NCBI GenBank assembly: GCA_040255675.1
Contig: JBDZVM010000002.1
Coordinates: 1-64,000, forward strand
Length of the DNA stretch: 64,000 nucleotides
Direction: 5' to 3'
Source of the DNA: JBDZVM01 sp040255675
GTDB lineage: Bacteria; Actinomycetota; Actinomycetes; Acidothermales; Acidothermaceae
Part shown: piece after piece, positions 52,236 through 60,326 of the stretch
Numbering within the stretch: position 1 is the stretch's first letter
Layout: every line of letters starts with the position of its first letter
Made by a program: the position numbers and the translations under genes
Notes under the pieces: model-generated
What the model saw: only the letters and a program-made list of their open reading frames with translations
Databases searched by the model: none
Told to the model about the DNA's origin: nothing

Positions 52236-53446
52236 GCGCTCATCGCCTCCGCGGTCAGCGACATCGACCACGCGATCGCGTTCAGGTAGGCGGGCGCCAG
52301 GTTTGATAGTTCGATCGGCGACGCCGTCAGCGCATCGAGGTCGGCAACCTCGTACGCCGTCACAGTGTTCAGTAGCTGGCCGAGGTCGCCTTCACGGTCG
52401 ACCAGCGCCCGGATAATCGTCTCTTCCAACGGGAGTCGTTGCACCACCTCGCTCATCGGCATGTTGAGCAGGTAGTCGAGCGTCGACAGCAAGCCGCCGA
52501 AGAACGCAGTGTCGGCGCGCAGCGTCGGAAAATGTGTGGTGAGCAACTCGCACATGCGCGCGCGCGTCATCGCCGAAGTGAGCTGCTCTTCGACGACGTC
52601 GCTCGCGTCGGCCACGACCATGAGCAAAACCCACGCACGCAACTGCCGTTGCCCGAGCAAAACCAACGCTTCACGCACCGACGAAATCGGGCGCACCAAT
52701 CCGACGGCCGCCGAATTTACCGCGCGCAACAGACGGTAACTCAGACCCAAGTCGACGCGCACGATCTCGACGAGTTCGTCGAACGTGACATCCGGTTTCG
52801 AGAGCCGGTTGAGTAACTCCATGCACGCGACGGTGCTCGGCGCGAGCCCCGGACTCGAGACGACGGCTGGACGACCGAGCAAATAGCCCTGGAAATACTC
52901 GAAACCAAGGTCGAGGCAGCGCGCCATGGTGTCGTGGTCTTCGACTCGCTCGGCAACCAGCGCGACCTTGTGGCGGCGGCACTGCGCGACGCAGTCGGCG
53001 AGCTCCTCGTCGGTTTGGCCGAGAACATCGACCTTGACGTAGCTGACGTACGGCAAGAGCCGGCTCGTGCGTTCTTCGTCGTCCGCCACGAAATCGTCGA
53101 TAGCCAACCGGTAGCCGGCGTCGACGAGCCGCCGCAAGCCCGCGAGCAGGTCGTCGTCGACAGTGATTGTCTCGAGCACCTCGCACACGACGTCGGACGG
53201 CGAGAACGGCAGCGGGAGCGTGCCGACGAGGAAAGGCCGGGTCAAGTTGATGAATGCCAGCCGGTTGCCGACGAGCCGTTCGAGGCCCAGCTCGGCGAAG
53301 GTGTTGACGATCACCTTGCCGGTGGCGCGATCGCCGGCTGACTGCGCGTAGGCGGCGTCGGGGCCGTGCCGAAATAGCAGTTCATAGCCCAGCACCGACC
53401 GCGCAGCGTCAAAGATCGGTTGTCGTCCGACATAGACCTCGCGCAC
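52232..53446 (-). CDS. EAL-HDOD signalling protein (YuxH/CdgJ-like)
   Basis: The 404-residue protein has an N-terminal EAL-type domain (about 1-200) with degenerate or modified motifs. The EAL position reads GYELLFRHG, and EVLETI, IDDFVADDEE, YVKVDVLG, AERVED and FQGYLLGRP follow. A C-terminal HDOD domain (about 205-390) has LLRAVNSAAVGLVRPISSV. Such proteins bind or degrade c-di-GMP and can affect motility. It is the first gene of an operon with rfbF, rfbH and the SDR gene, joined by ATGA overlaps, an unusual link between c-di-GMP signalling and sugar synthesis. Confidence 0.88.
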   Translation of the reverse strand: MREVYVGRQPIFDAARSVLGYELLFRHGPDAAYAQSAGDRATGKVIVNTFAELGLERLVGNRLAFINLTRPFLVGTLPLPFSPSDVVCEVLETITVDDDLLAGLRRLVDAGYRLAIDDFVADDEERTSRLLPYVSYVKVDVLGQTDEELADCVAQCRRHKVALVAERVEDHDTMARCLDLGFEYFQGYLLGRPAVVSSPGLAPSTVACMELLNRLSKPDVTFDELVEIVRVDLGLSYRLLRAVNSAAVGLVRPISSVREALVLLGQRQLRAWVLLMVVADASDVVEEQLTSAMTRARMCELLTTHFPTLRADTAFFGGLLSTLDYLLNMPMSEVVQRLPLEETIIRALVDREGDLGQLLNTVTAYEVADLDALTASPIELSNLAPAYLNAIAWSMSLTAEAMSA

Positions 53447-53475
53447 GAATTACATGTCGCGCGACGAGCGCTCGA

Positions 53476-53497
53476 TCTGAGCGAAAACGCGCTCAGA
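53476..53497 (-). terminator. Hairpin at the ftsX stop codon
   Basis: TCTGAGCG (53476-53483) and CGCTCAGA (53490-53497) pair over 8 bp with a 6-base loop; the stem contains the ftsX TGA. No strong U-run follows, so termination may be partial, separating ftsX from the EAL-HDOD operon, whose start lies 47 bp further on. Confidence 0.5.
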
Positions 53498-54407
53498 CTC
53501 GCACGTATCTCTGCAGCGTGACGAAGGAAGCGAGAGCGGCGACGACGGCCGAGAGCCCGACAAGCCACGGCAGCGTCGCCATCACCTCAGACCACCCGAC
53601 CAGCCGGCCCCCGAGCACGCCGAGGATCGGCTTGAGCAGGTGATCGATGATGACGACTCGAAGGGCGGCGATCGCGCCGAATCCGATCACCGCGCCCAGC
53701 ACACCGGCGAGTACGCCCTCGAGCAAGAACGGCAGCTGGATGTAGGTGTTCGACGCGCCCACGAGGCGCATGATGCTGGTCTCGCGCCGTCGGCTCGCCG
53801 CGGCCATCTGCACGCCGACTCCGATGAGAACGGCCGACACGACGACGAGCACCACACAAGCCACGAGAGCGATCATTCGAAGGCTGTTCATCATGCCGAA
53901 CAGCTTCTTCAGGAATTCGTCTTGGTTTTGGACGACGTCGACGCCCGGCATGCTCGACACCGCGGTGCTGACGACGTCGAATTTCTTCGGATCCGACAGC
54001 TTGACGACGAACGACTCCGGCAGCGACTTCGGGTCGGCGTATGCGATGAGGTCAGGCGAGTTCTTGAAGAGATCTTTGTAGATCGACCAGGCTTGGTCTT
54101 GGTCGACGAACTCGACGCTCGAAACGGTGGGCCGCAGGCTGTTGAGCTCGTCTTCGACGGCGGAGACCTGACTCTCGCTGGCCTGGCTCGGGCATTGCGG
54201 GTGGGGACTGTCGGGCGGGCACAAGAATACGGAGACCTGAAGCTTTTGGTAGTACGAGTGCTTCGTGAGCCCGACTTGAGTGCGCACCAGCAGTGCGGCG
54301 CCGAGCACGAGCATGGCGAACGCGGTGATGACCACCACGGCGACCATCATCAGCGAGTTTCGGCGCAGGCTGTTGCCCAGCTCGGAGAATACGAAGCGCA
54401 GTCGCAT
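53493..54407 (-). CDS. ftsX: Cell division protein FtsX
   Basis: The 304-residue protein has four membrane helices (about 22-45, 170-200, 225-250, 270-295) and an extracellular loop with Cys residues (CPPDSPHPQCPSQ) between the first two. The word RRRETSIMRLVGASNTYIQLP is the FtsX cytoplasmic signature. FtsEX controls peptidoglycan hydrolases at the septum. It follows ftsE after 34 bp. Confidence 0.95.
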   Translation of the reverse strand: MRLRFVFSELGNSLRRNSLMMVAVVVITAFAMLVLGAALLVRTQVGLTKHSYYQKLQVSVFLCPPDSPHPQCPSQASESQVSAVEDELNSLRPTVSSVEFVDQDQAWSIYKDLFKNSPDLIAYADPKSLPESFVVKLSDPKKFDVVSTAVSSMPGVDVVQNQDEFLKKLFGMMNSLRMIALVACVVLVVVSAVLIGVGVQMAAASRRRETSIMRLVGASNTYIQLPFLLEGVLAGVLGAVIGFGAIAALRVVIIDHLLKPILGVLGGRLVGWSEVMATLPWLVGLSAVVAALASFVTLQRYVRV

Positions 54408-54441
54408 AGCGGTCCTAGTCCCTGACGTGCGAGTCGGTCGG

Positions 54442-55131
54442 TCAGCTCGTGTATCCGTAGACGCCGCGCGATTGGTCGCGCACGACGTTGCCGCGTTCGA
54501 GTTCGATGACCCGCCGGCGCATGGAGTCGACGATGTTCGCGTCGTGGGTCGCCATGACGACCGTGGTGCCGGTGCGGTTGATGCGGTCGAGCAGCCGCAT
54601 GATGCCGACGCTGGTCGACGGGTCGAGGTTTCCGGTCGGCTCGTCGGCCAGCAAGATGATCGGCCGGTTGACGAACGCCCTGGCGATCGCGACCCGCTGC
54701 TGCTCGCCGCCGGAGAGCTCGCCCGGCAGCCGACCCGCCTTGTCGGCGAGGCCGACGAGATCGAGCACCTCGGGCACCACTTTCGCGATCTGGTGGCGCG
54801 ACCGGCCGATCACCTCGAGCGCGAACGCCACGTTTTGCGCCACCGTCTTGTTCGGCAGCAGCCGGAAGTCTTGGAAAACCGTGCCGACCTGACGGCGCAG
54901 CTGCGGCACCTTCCACGACGAAAGCCGGGCAAGATCTTTACCCGCGACGTGGATGCGCCCCTTGGTCGGCTTCTCCTCCTTGAGCACGAGCCGCAAGAAG
55001 GTTGACTTGCCCGAGCCGGAGGCCCCGACAAGGAACACGAATTCACCCTTTTCGACCTCAAGCGAGACGCCATCGAGGGCGGGCCGCGCCTGTTGGGCGT
55101 AGATCTTGGTGACGTTGTCGAAGCGGATCAC
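54442..55131 (-). CDS. ftsE: Cell division ATP-binding protein FtsE
   Basis: The 229-residue ABC ATPase has Walker A (GASGSGKSTFLRL near residue 36), the LSGGEQQRVAIARAFVN signature near 138, and Walker B (ILLADEPTGNLDPSTSV near 158). It is partner of FtsX. A 310-bp gap upstream (55132-55443) lies before the small plus-strand gene; it contains no further gene that I can support. Confidence 0.96.
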   Translation of the reverse strand: MIRFDNVTKIYAQQARPALDGVSLEVEKGEFVFLVGASGSGKSTFLRLVLKEEKPTKGRIHVAGKDLARLSSWKVPQLRRQVGTVFQDFRLLPNKTVAQNVAFALEVIGRSRHQIAKVVPEVLDLVGLADKAGRLPGELSGGEQQRVAIARAFVNRPIILLADEPTGNLDPSTSVGIMRLLDRINRTGTTVVMATHDANIVDSMRRRVIELERGNVVRDQSRGVYGYTS

Positions 55132-55443
55132 GGTCGCATCACGCCCGCCAGTCTAAACAGCGACACGCCGGACCCCGTGGCGCATCGCCCGATCCGCGAG
55201 CCGCCATGATTCGCGCCTCCCGGTAAAACCGCAGGTCAGCGGCGGTATGGGGCCATCCGGGTGTCGCGGCCAAAAGCCCAGAATAGGATTAGATCCCCCG
55301 AAATGGTCACTGCCGCTGGTAGCCATGGCCGCGTCGCTCGGGTAGAACGCTTGAAAGCTCGCGGAACACCCCGCGGCGCGCGACAATGTATGCACGGGGA
55401 CGTCGGAGGGCCCGCGGGCACCTCGGAAGGGAGGCCAGGCCCG

Positions 55444-55644
55444 ATGTCATGCGAACATCTCATCTGCGCCGCCTGCGCCGGACCGGTCGAGCAGGCTAGG
55501 TGTCCGGTTTGCCGAGCCGCCCGCGCCCAGGTGCACCACCATCACGGGTTCGCGAACCTGCCTCCCGCGGTGGCAGTCGCGATCGTGGCGTTGATCGCGC
55601 TCGCGCTCCTGTTGATCACTGCGGCGAGCGGGTTGCCGCACTAG
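55444..55644 (+). CDS. Small zinc-ribbon-like membrane protein (66 aa)
   Basis: The start is ATG 55444 (MSCEHLICAACAGPVEQARC) after GGAAGGGAGG; the longer frame is rejected. The first 25 residues hold five Cys and a His in a spacing like a zinc ribbon or RING knuckle (CEHLICAAC ... CPVC), then a His run (HHHH). A single membrane helix (AVAVAIVALIALALLLITAA, about 40-60) ends the protein. The stop codon overlaps the prfB stop within one CTAG. The family is not recognised. Confidence 0.6.
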   Translation: MSCEHLICAACAGPVEQARCPVCRAARAQVHHHHGFANLPPAVAVAIVALIALALLLITAASGLPH

Positions 55645-56747
55645 TTGCCGTTCTTGCGCCGCCAGCGGATTCCGGCTTCGATGAAGTCGTCGATCTCGCC
55701 GTCCAAGACCGCCGTGGTGTTGCCGGTCTCGACGTCCGTACGAAGGTCTTTGACCAGCTGGTACGGGTGCAGCACGTAGTTGCGAATCTGGGTGCCCCAG
55801 CTCGTGGTCGACTCCCCGCGAAGCTCGGCCATCTTCGCCGCTTCTTCTTGTCGGCGGCGCTCTAGCAACTTCGCCTGTAAAACCATCATCGCGCTCGCCC
55901 GGTTCTGGATCTGGCTGCGCTCGTTTTGGCAACTCACCACGATGCCGGTCGGCAAGTGCGTGATGCGCACCGCGGAGTCGGTGGTGTTGACGCCCTGGCC
56001 ACCGGGGCCGCTCGACCGGTAGACGTCGACGCGGATGTCGTCGTCCGGAATGTCGACGTGGTCGCTTTGCTCGACGACCGGCACGACGTCGACACCCGCG
56101 AACGAGGTCTGCCGGCGGCCCTGGTTGTCGAACGGGCTGATGCGCACGAGCCGGTGCGTGCCGTGCTCGGGCGAGAGCGTGCCATACGCGTAAGGCGCCT
56201 TGACCTGGAACGTCGCCGACTTGATGCCCGCCTCTTCGGCGTAGGAGGTGTCGAGCACCTCGGCCGCGTAACCGTGGCGCTCGGCCCAGCGAAGGTACAT
56301 GCGCAGCAGCATCTGCGCCCAGTCGGCGGCGTCGACACCGCCTGCCTGCGAGTTGATCGTCACCAACGCTTCGCGGGAGTCGTACTCGCCCGACAGCAGC
56401 GTGCGCACCTCGAGCTCGCCGATCGCCTTCACCAGGGAGGCGATTTCGCCGAGAGACTCGTCTCGCGCGTCGGCATCGCCCTCCGACTCGGCGAGCTCGA
56501 GCAACACGCCGACGTCGTCGAGCCGCTGCCGAAGCCCCTCGACCCGGCGCAGATCGCCCTGCACGTACGACAACTTGCTGGTGACCTTTTGAGCCGCCTC
56601 AGGGTCGTTCCAGAGGTCGGGAGCCGCCGCTTGCTGTTCGAGTTCGGCCACCTCACGGTGCATCTCCGGGACGTCGAGCACCGCCTCGATGCTCGACAAC
56701 GTGGCATCGAGTTGCTTCAACTCGTCGTGGGGTTCAACAGACGGCAC
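55641..56747 (-). CDS. prfB: Peptide chain release factor 2
   Basis: The start is set at GTG 56747 (VPSVEPHDELKQLDATLSSI), giving 368 residues, the usual actinobacterial length; the long upstream extension has no coding character. The GGQ motif (SSGPGGQGVNTTDSAVR) near residue 240 and the SPF tripeptide (RISPFDNQGRR) near 200 identify RF2, which ends translation at UGA and UAA. No in-frame programmed frameshift signal is seen; the frame is open throughout. Confidence 0.95.
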   Translation of the reverse strand: MPSVEPHDELKQLDATLSSIEAVLDVPEMHREVAELEQQAAAPDLWNDPEAAQKVTSKLSYVQGDLRRVEGLRQRLDDVGVLLELAESEGDADARDESLGEIASLVKAIGELEVRTLLSGEYDSREALVTINSQAGGVDAADWAQMLLRMYLRWAERHGYAAEVLDTSYAEEAGIKSATFQVKAPYAYGTLSPEHGTHRLVRISPFDNQGRRQTSFAGVDVVPVVEQSDHVDIPDDDIRVDVYRSSGPGGQGVNTTDSAVRITHLPTGIVVSCQNERSQIQNRASAMMVLQAKLLERRRQEEAAKMAELRGESTTSWGTQIRNYVLHPYQLVKDLRTDVETGNTTAVLDGEIDDFIEAGIRWRRKNGN

Positions 56748-56816
56748 GAGCAAGAAGCCTAACGAATTCCGCCGCCGCGACTCCGCGCGGCCGACCGCGG
56801 TCGGTAACACTGACGT

Positions 56817-57710
56817 GTGAGCTTTTCCGGACGCCGCCTGCCGTGGCTGATCGCGGCGCTGTCGCTCGCGGTGTGCCTGGTGGCGGTGGTGGCGTCGGCC
56901 GGGATGTCTCGTCGCGGGCCTGCCGCCGCGCCCGCGCCGTCCGTGTCGCCGTCCGTGTCGCCGTCCGTGTCGCCGCCCGTGTCGCCGTCCGTGTCGCCGT
57001 CCGTGTCGCTGTCTGGGGCCGATCGCCCGCCCGACGACGAACCAGGACCGGTGATCTTGATTCCGGGGTACGGCGGCGGCACCGCGATGCTCGATGGTTT
57101 GGCGAAGCGGCTGCGCGCCACGGGCCGGACGGCGATCATCGTCACGCTGCCGCATGGCGCGACCGGCGACTTCCTCGAGCAAGAGAAAGTGCTTGCGGCG
57201 CAGGTGAAACATGAGCTGCGGCAAGGCGCCTCCTCGGTCGACCTGATCGGATATTCCGCGGGCGGGATTGTGGCCGCGCTTTACGTCGAATCCGATCCCT
57301 CGCACGTACGACGCGTCGTCACGCTCGGCTCGCCGCTGCACGGCACCGAACTGGCCAAGCTAGCGGCGGGATTAGCGCCGTCCGCGTGCCCGATGGCGTG
57401 TCAACAAATGGTGCCGGGCAGTTCGTTGCTTTCCACGCTCGACGACGCTTCGCCGGCCGTCACCAAAGTGCCGTGGCTTGCTTTATGGTCGTCGCACGAC
57501 GACGTTGTGACACCACCCGATTCGGCTCGCTTCGACGGCGCGCGCAATATCGAACTCCAAAGCATTTGCGCGGACGACGCCGCGTCGCACCTCGAGCTGC
57601 CCGACGACCCTCTGGCAAACGGGCTTATCGAGCAAGCATTGTCGCAGCCGTGGCCGCCGCCGTCGGCGTCCGCCGCTGATTGTGCTTCTCTGCGCGCGCT
57701 CGGCCGCTGA
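56817..57710 (+). CDS. Secreted alpha/beta hydrolase (lipase/esterase type)
   Basis: The start is GTG 56817. The 297-residue protein has a signal peptide or anchor (LPWLIAALSLAVCLVAVVAS, about 8-27) and a Pro/Val/Ser linker of PSVS repeats (about 40-63). The hydrolase domain has an oxyanion loop (VILIPGYGGGTAMLDGL) and the nucleophile Ser in GYSAGGIVAALY near 145. A later Asp (SSHDDVV) and His (ASHLEL) can complete the triad. It is divergent from prfB. Confidence 0.85.
   Translation: MSFSGRRLPWLIAALSLAVCLVAVVASAGMSRRGPAAAPAPSVSPSVSPSVSPPVSPSVSPSVSLSGADRPPDDEPGPVILIPGYGGGTAMLDGLAKRLRATGRTAIIVTLPHGATGDFLEQEKVLAAQVKHELRQGASSVDLIGYSAGGIVAALYVESDPSHVRRVVTLGSPLHGTELAKLAAGLAPSACPMACQQMVPGSSLLSTLDDASPAVTKVPWLALWSSHDDVVTPPDSARFDGARNIELQSICADDAASHLELPDDPLANGLIEQALSQPWPPPSASAADCASLRALGR
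56937..57008. repeat. Six tandem 12-bp units encoding Pro-Ser-Val-Ser
   Basis: The unit CCGTCCGTGTCG repeats six times (one copy differs by a base), encoding the linker of the secreted hydrolase. Unit number may vary among strains by slippage. Confidence 0.85.
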
Positions 57711-57711
57711 C

Positions 57712-58161
57712 CTATTGGCGGCGCGCCAAGAGCTGCGCACTCGCCGAAACCGAGATGCGCCGCGGGTCAGCAGGGTCGACGAAACTCACGAATGGCAAGG
57801 AAGCCTCGCACGTCAGCGTTACCGACACGGTCTGGTCGTTTAGTTCGACGTCAGAAATCACGAAGGTGTTGGCTGTGCACTGCGGCGGCCGACGCGTACC
57901 CGCGAAGTAATCGTCGATCGCGTTACGCAACTGCCCCGAGTCGAGTGGCAGCGGGCCGTCACTCCCGCCGATGCCGCGATACATCACCTTGACGTCGGCT
58001 TTTTGCGCTGCCGCGGCGACAGCGCCGTCAGCCGCGGCTTGCAGAGCCCGAGTGCCCAAGAACACGGTCGAGACATCGGTTATCACGACGACCAACCCGG
58101 CTACGATCAGGCCGAAGAAAATCATGAGGATCATGACTGACCCGTCGTCTCTTCTTTTCAT
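57712..58161 (-). CDS. TadG/TadE-like pilus assembly protein
   Basis: The 149-residue protein has a short basic start, one N-terminal helix (ILMIFFGLIVAGLVVVITDV, about 11-30) and an Ala-rich helix after it (RALQAAADGAVAAAAQKADV). This is the pattern of Flp pilus minor subunits of the actinobacterial Rv3654c type. The remainder is a beta-rich exported domain. It is the last gene of the Tad operon. Confidence 0.72.
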   Translation of the reverse strand: MKRRDDGSVMILMIFFGLIVAGLVVVITDVSTVFLGTRALQAAADGAVAAAAQKADVKVMYRGIGGSDGPLPLDSGQLRNAIDDYFAGTRRPPQCTANTFVISDVELNDQTVSVTLTCEASLPFVSFVDPADPRRISVSASAQLLARRQ

Positions 58162-58634
58162 TGCGCGGCCCGGAACACGTCGACGACTTCGTCATGCGAG
58201 GCGTGCAGCGAGACACCGATCCTGTCGTCCACGAGCGACGTCGGGACCAAAGGCAGCGAAATCTTCGCATCGATCTCGACGTGAATAGTGTTTCCTGGTT
58301 CAAGCGCATGCTGGCACGGATAAGGCGAGTCTTCAGGACAGGTGTAGCGCACGTGCAGTTGCGTCTCGCAGTCGAAAGGTTTGTCAAGTTTGTGCTCAAG
58401 CGCGATCGTGGCGGCCACGCACGCGCGCTCATAGGCGGACGCCGCATCAGCGGTCACGAACGCCCGGCCGGCTTCTCGCGCGGCCTCCGTCACGCCATAC
58501 GCCGAATCTTGAACAGCAAAGACGGCCAGCATGATGTAGGCCAGCGGAATCATGAGGGCCAACGTCAAGGCGACGAACTCGAGAACCGCATTTCCGTCGT
58601 CATTCGCTCGTCGGTCGCTCTCAACGCGCGTCAC
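58158..58634 (-). CDS. TadE-like pseudopilin
   Basis: The 158-residue protein has a charged start with Glu (NAVLEFVALTLALMIPLAYI) in the position of the TadE prepilin-type helix. An amphipathic stretch (AAREAGRAFVTADAASAYER) and two disulphide-type Cys pairs follow. Its stop overlaps the following gene start. It is likely processed and assembled in the Flp pilus. Confidence 0.78.
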   Translation of the reverse strand: MTRVESDRRANDDGNAVLEFVALTLALMIPLAYIMLAVFAVQDSAYGVTEAAREAGRAFVTADAASAYERACVAATIALEHKLDKPFDCETQLHVRYTCPEDSPYPCQHALEPGNTIHVEIDAKISLPLVPTSLVDDRIGVSLHASHDEVVDVFRAAQ

Positions 58635-59068
58635 GGGGGTTGCTCCTGAAGCGCGTCTGCCCGCACGTGCAAATCAACGTCCGTCACGTCGAAGACGACG
58701 AAGAGCGGCACCCGCAGGCGAACCTTTACCTCGACAACAGGGATCGCATCGGAGTCGTTGGCCGGCTCGCACCCGATCGCGTCGGGAGGACAACAAGGAA
58801 TCTGGATCGTGCGTTCGCAGCGATAAGCGCTGACTTCTGGCGCGTACGAATCGGGCAACGATTGATCGATGCATGTAGCGGCCCGGGTCTTTGCCGCGTC
58901 GGCGGCGACATCGACGCCACCGTGCTCGCCCTCGGCGATGAAGTTTTCGTTAGCGCCGTATCTCGCGGCCGCATGCGCGCATGCGTTGACCGTGTTTCGC
59001 ACGTAGAGCGTCAATCCGAGCTGTATCAGGCCCACGAACAGCGGAACGAGAATCAACGAGACGAGCAC
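58631..59068 (-). CDS. TadE-like protein with an apparently frameshifted N-terminus
   Basis: The frame starts at GTG 59068 (MLVSLILVPLFVGLIQLGLT), directly in the hydrophobic helix. Just upstream, another frame reads RDEGSAVVDL, the conserved leader that precedes this helix in TadE proteins. Joining the two gives RDEGSAVVDF-VLVSLILVPL, so one base seems to be missing near 59069. The rest (to residue 145, with several Cys) is normal. It may be a true mutation or a sequencing error. Confidence 0.65.
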   Translation of the reverse strand: MLVSLILVPLFVGLIQLGLTLYVRNTVNACAHAAARYGANENFIAEGEHGGVDVAADAAKTRAATCIDQSLPDSYAPEVSAYRCERTIQIPCCPPDAIGCEPANDSDAIPVVEVKVRLRVPLFVVFDVTDVDLHVRADALQEQPP

Positions 59069-59105
59069 AAATCGACAACAGCCGAACCCTCGTCTCGCGG
59101 CGTCG

Positions 59106-59330
59106 CTACTGACCGCCGCCTTTGTCGGTGACCTGCTGGAACGCGTTCTTGAGCAACGCCTGCAGGCTGTCGCTCGCGATACCCCAGATAACTACCACGA
59201 GAACAGCGGTCATGAGTGTAATCATCACCCAGCCGGGGACGTCGCCACGCTCGGGCTCGTCGTTGGATGGCGCGACGAACCTCGCGTGAACATGAGCCAC
59301 CCCGGCCGCGGCTCGGCGAATCAACCCCAC
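59106..59330 (-). CDS. Flp pilin-like small protein
   Basis: The start is GTG 59330 after GGAGAAA. The 74-residue product contains DEPERGDVPGWVMITLMTAV, a Glu-containing prepilin-type cleavage region followed by one hydrophobic helix (WVMITLMTAVLVVVIWGIA). This matches the small pilin encoded between tadC and tadE in actinobacterial Tad operons. Confidence 0.72.
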   Translation of the reverse strand: MGLIRRAAAGVAHVHARFVAPSNDEPERGDVPGWVMITLMTAVLVVVIWGIASDSLQALLKNAFQQVTDKGGGQ

Positions 59331-59390
59331 GATATTTCTCCTTCGGTATGTGAATGACGGTGTCGCCTCGGACCCGAGATATCGCATTCC

Positions 59391-60326
59391 TCACGCCAAC
59401 AACCGGAGCGAAACGACACCAGGAAAAAGCGCGAAGAGTAGCGTGACCGGCAAGATAAAGAAGACAACGGGCACCATCATCGCGACCTCTTTCTTCCCGC
59501 CCGACTCAAGCAGCGTTCGCTTTCTTGCTTCTCGGACGTCGGCAGCTTGCGCGCGCAAAACGTCGGCGAGAGGAGTGCCCCGCTCGATGGCGACTGCCAT
59601 GCCGTCGACGAAGCGGGCGAGTGCGGGAATCGATGTACGCGCGGCGATACTTTCCAGCGCCGCCACGAGCGCCGCGCCCGCGCGGGCCTCAGCGAGGGCG
59701 GTCGCCAACTCCTTCGCCAGTTCGCCAGAACTCGCGCGAGCGACTCTTTCGAGTGCCCCGACCGGGCCCTCGCCCGCGCCGACGGCGAGCGCAAGCATTT
59801 CGGCAATAGTCGGAAATTCGGCGAGCATACGCTGCTCGCGCTTGTTGACTTCGTTCGTAAGCACGAAGTCGCGAGCAACCACTCCGGCGAGTGTCGTGAC
59901 AAAGCATAACAACAACAGCATGACCGGCGAACGACGTGCATTACCGGCGAGCAAGCCGATCGTCAGGCCCACTCCCACAAGCAGGCCCACCGCCCCCCAC
60001 AGCACCTGTTCGGCGCGAAATTCGTCGACGCTCATCGATCGACCGGCCTGCTCTAGCCTGCGTCTGGTGCCCGTGGCGCCGCCCAAAACGCGGTTGAGGA
60101 GTCTGGTGGCGTCGCTCATGAACGGTCGCAAAATCCGTTCGAGGGTAGGAAAGGGCGTGCGTACGGGCTCTTGCGCGAGAAGGCTCGATCGGCGGGGAGC
60201 GTCGCGCAAGTACGGCTCGAGCCGGTGTACAAGACGCGGACGACGACGATGCGGCATGCCAAGCGCCGCGAAAGTGACACCGCATCCGAAGAGGCCGCCG
60301 AGACCGGCTCCGACCAGCCCGGTCAT
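59391..60326 (-). CDS. tadC: Tad pilus membrane protein TadC
   Basis: The start is ATG 60326 (MTGLVGAGLGGLFGCGVTFA), overlapping tadB. The 311-residue protein has three or four hydrophobic segments, and a type II secretion F domain in the C-terminal half (FPTIAEMLALAVGAGEGPVG near 180). TadB and TadC form the inner-membrane platform for the Flp pilus. Confidence 0.88.
   Translation of the reverse strand: MTGLVGAGLGGLFGCGVTFAALGMPHRRRPRLVHRLEPYLRDAPRRSSLLAQEPVRTPFPTLERILRPFMSDATRLLNRVLGGATGTRRRLEQAGRSMSVDEFRAEQVLWGAVGLLVGVGLTIGLLAGNARRSPVMLLLLCFVTTLAGVVARDFVLTNEVNKREQRMLAEFPTIAEMLALAVGAGEGPVGALERVARASSGELAKELATALAEARAGAALVAALESIAARTSIPALARFVDGMAVAIERGTPLADVLRAQAADVREARKRTLLESGGKKEVAMMVPVVFFILPVTLLFALFPGVVSLRLLA

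Noticed and set aside
53640..54425. Long plus-strand frame opposite ftsX
   Set aside because: It is the antisense shadow of a clear FtsX gene; the protein is His/Asp/Arg-rich with no domain, as expected for the opposite strand of high-GC coding DNA.
56600..56747. Programmed frameshift in prfB
   Set aside because: The frame is continuous from the start through the GGQ region, and no in-frame stop with a slippery CTTTGA context is present.
56937..57008. CRISPR-like array
   Set aside because: The units are only 12 bp, directly adjacent without spacers, and encode protein.
55641..57341. A 566-residue version of release factor 2
   Set aside because: The first 198 codons are Arg/His-rich repeats antisense to the secreted hydrolase gene; RF2 proper begins at GTG 56747.
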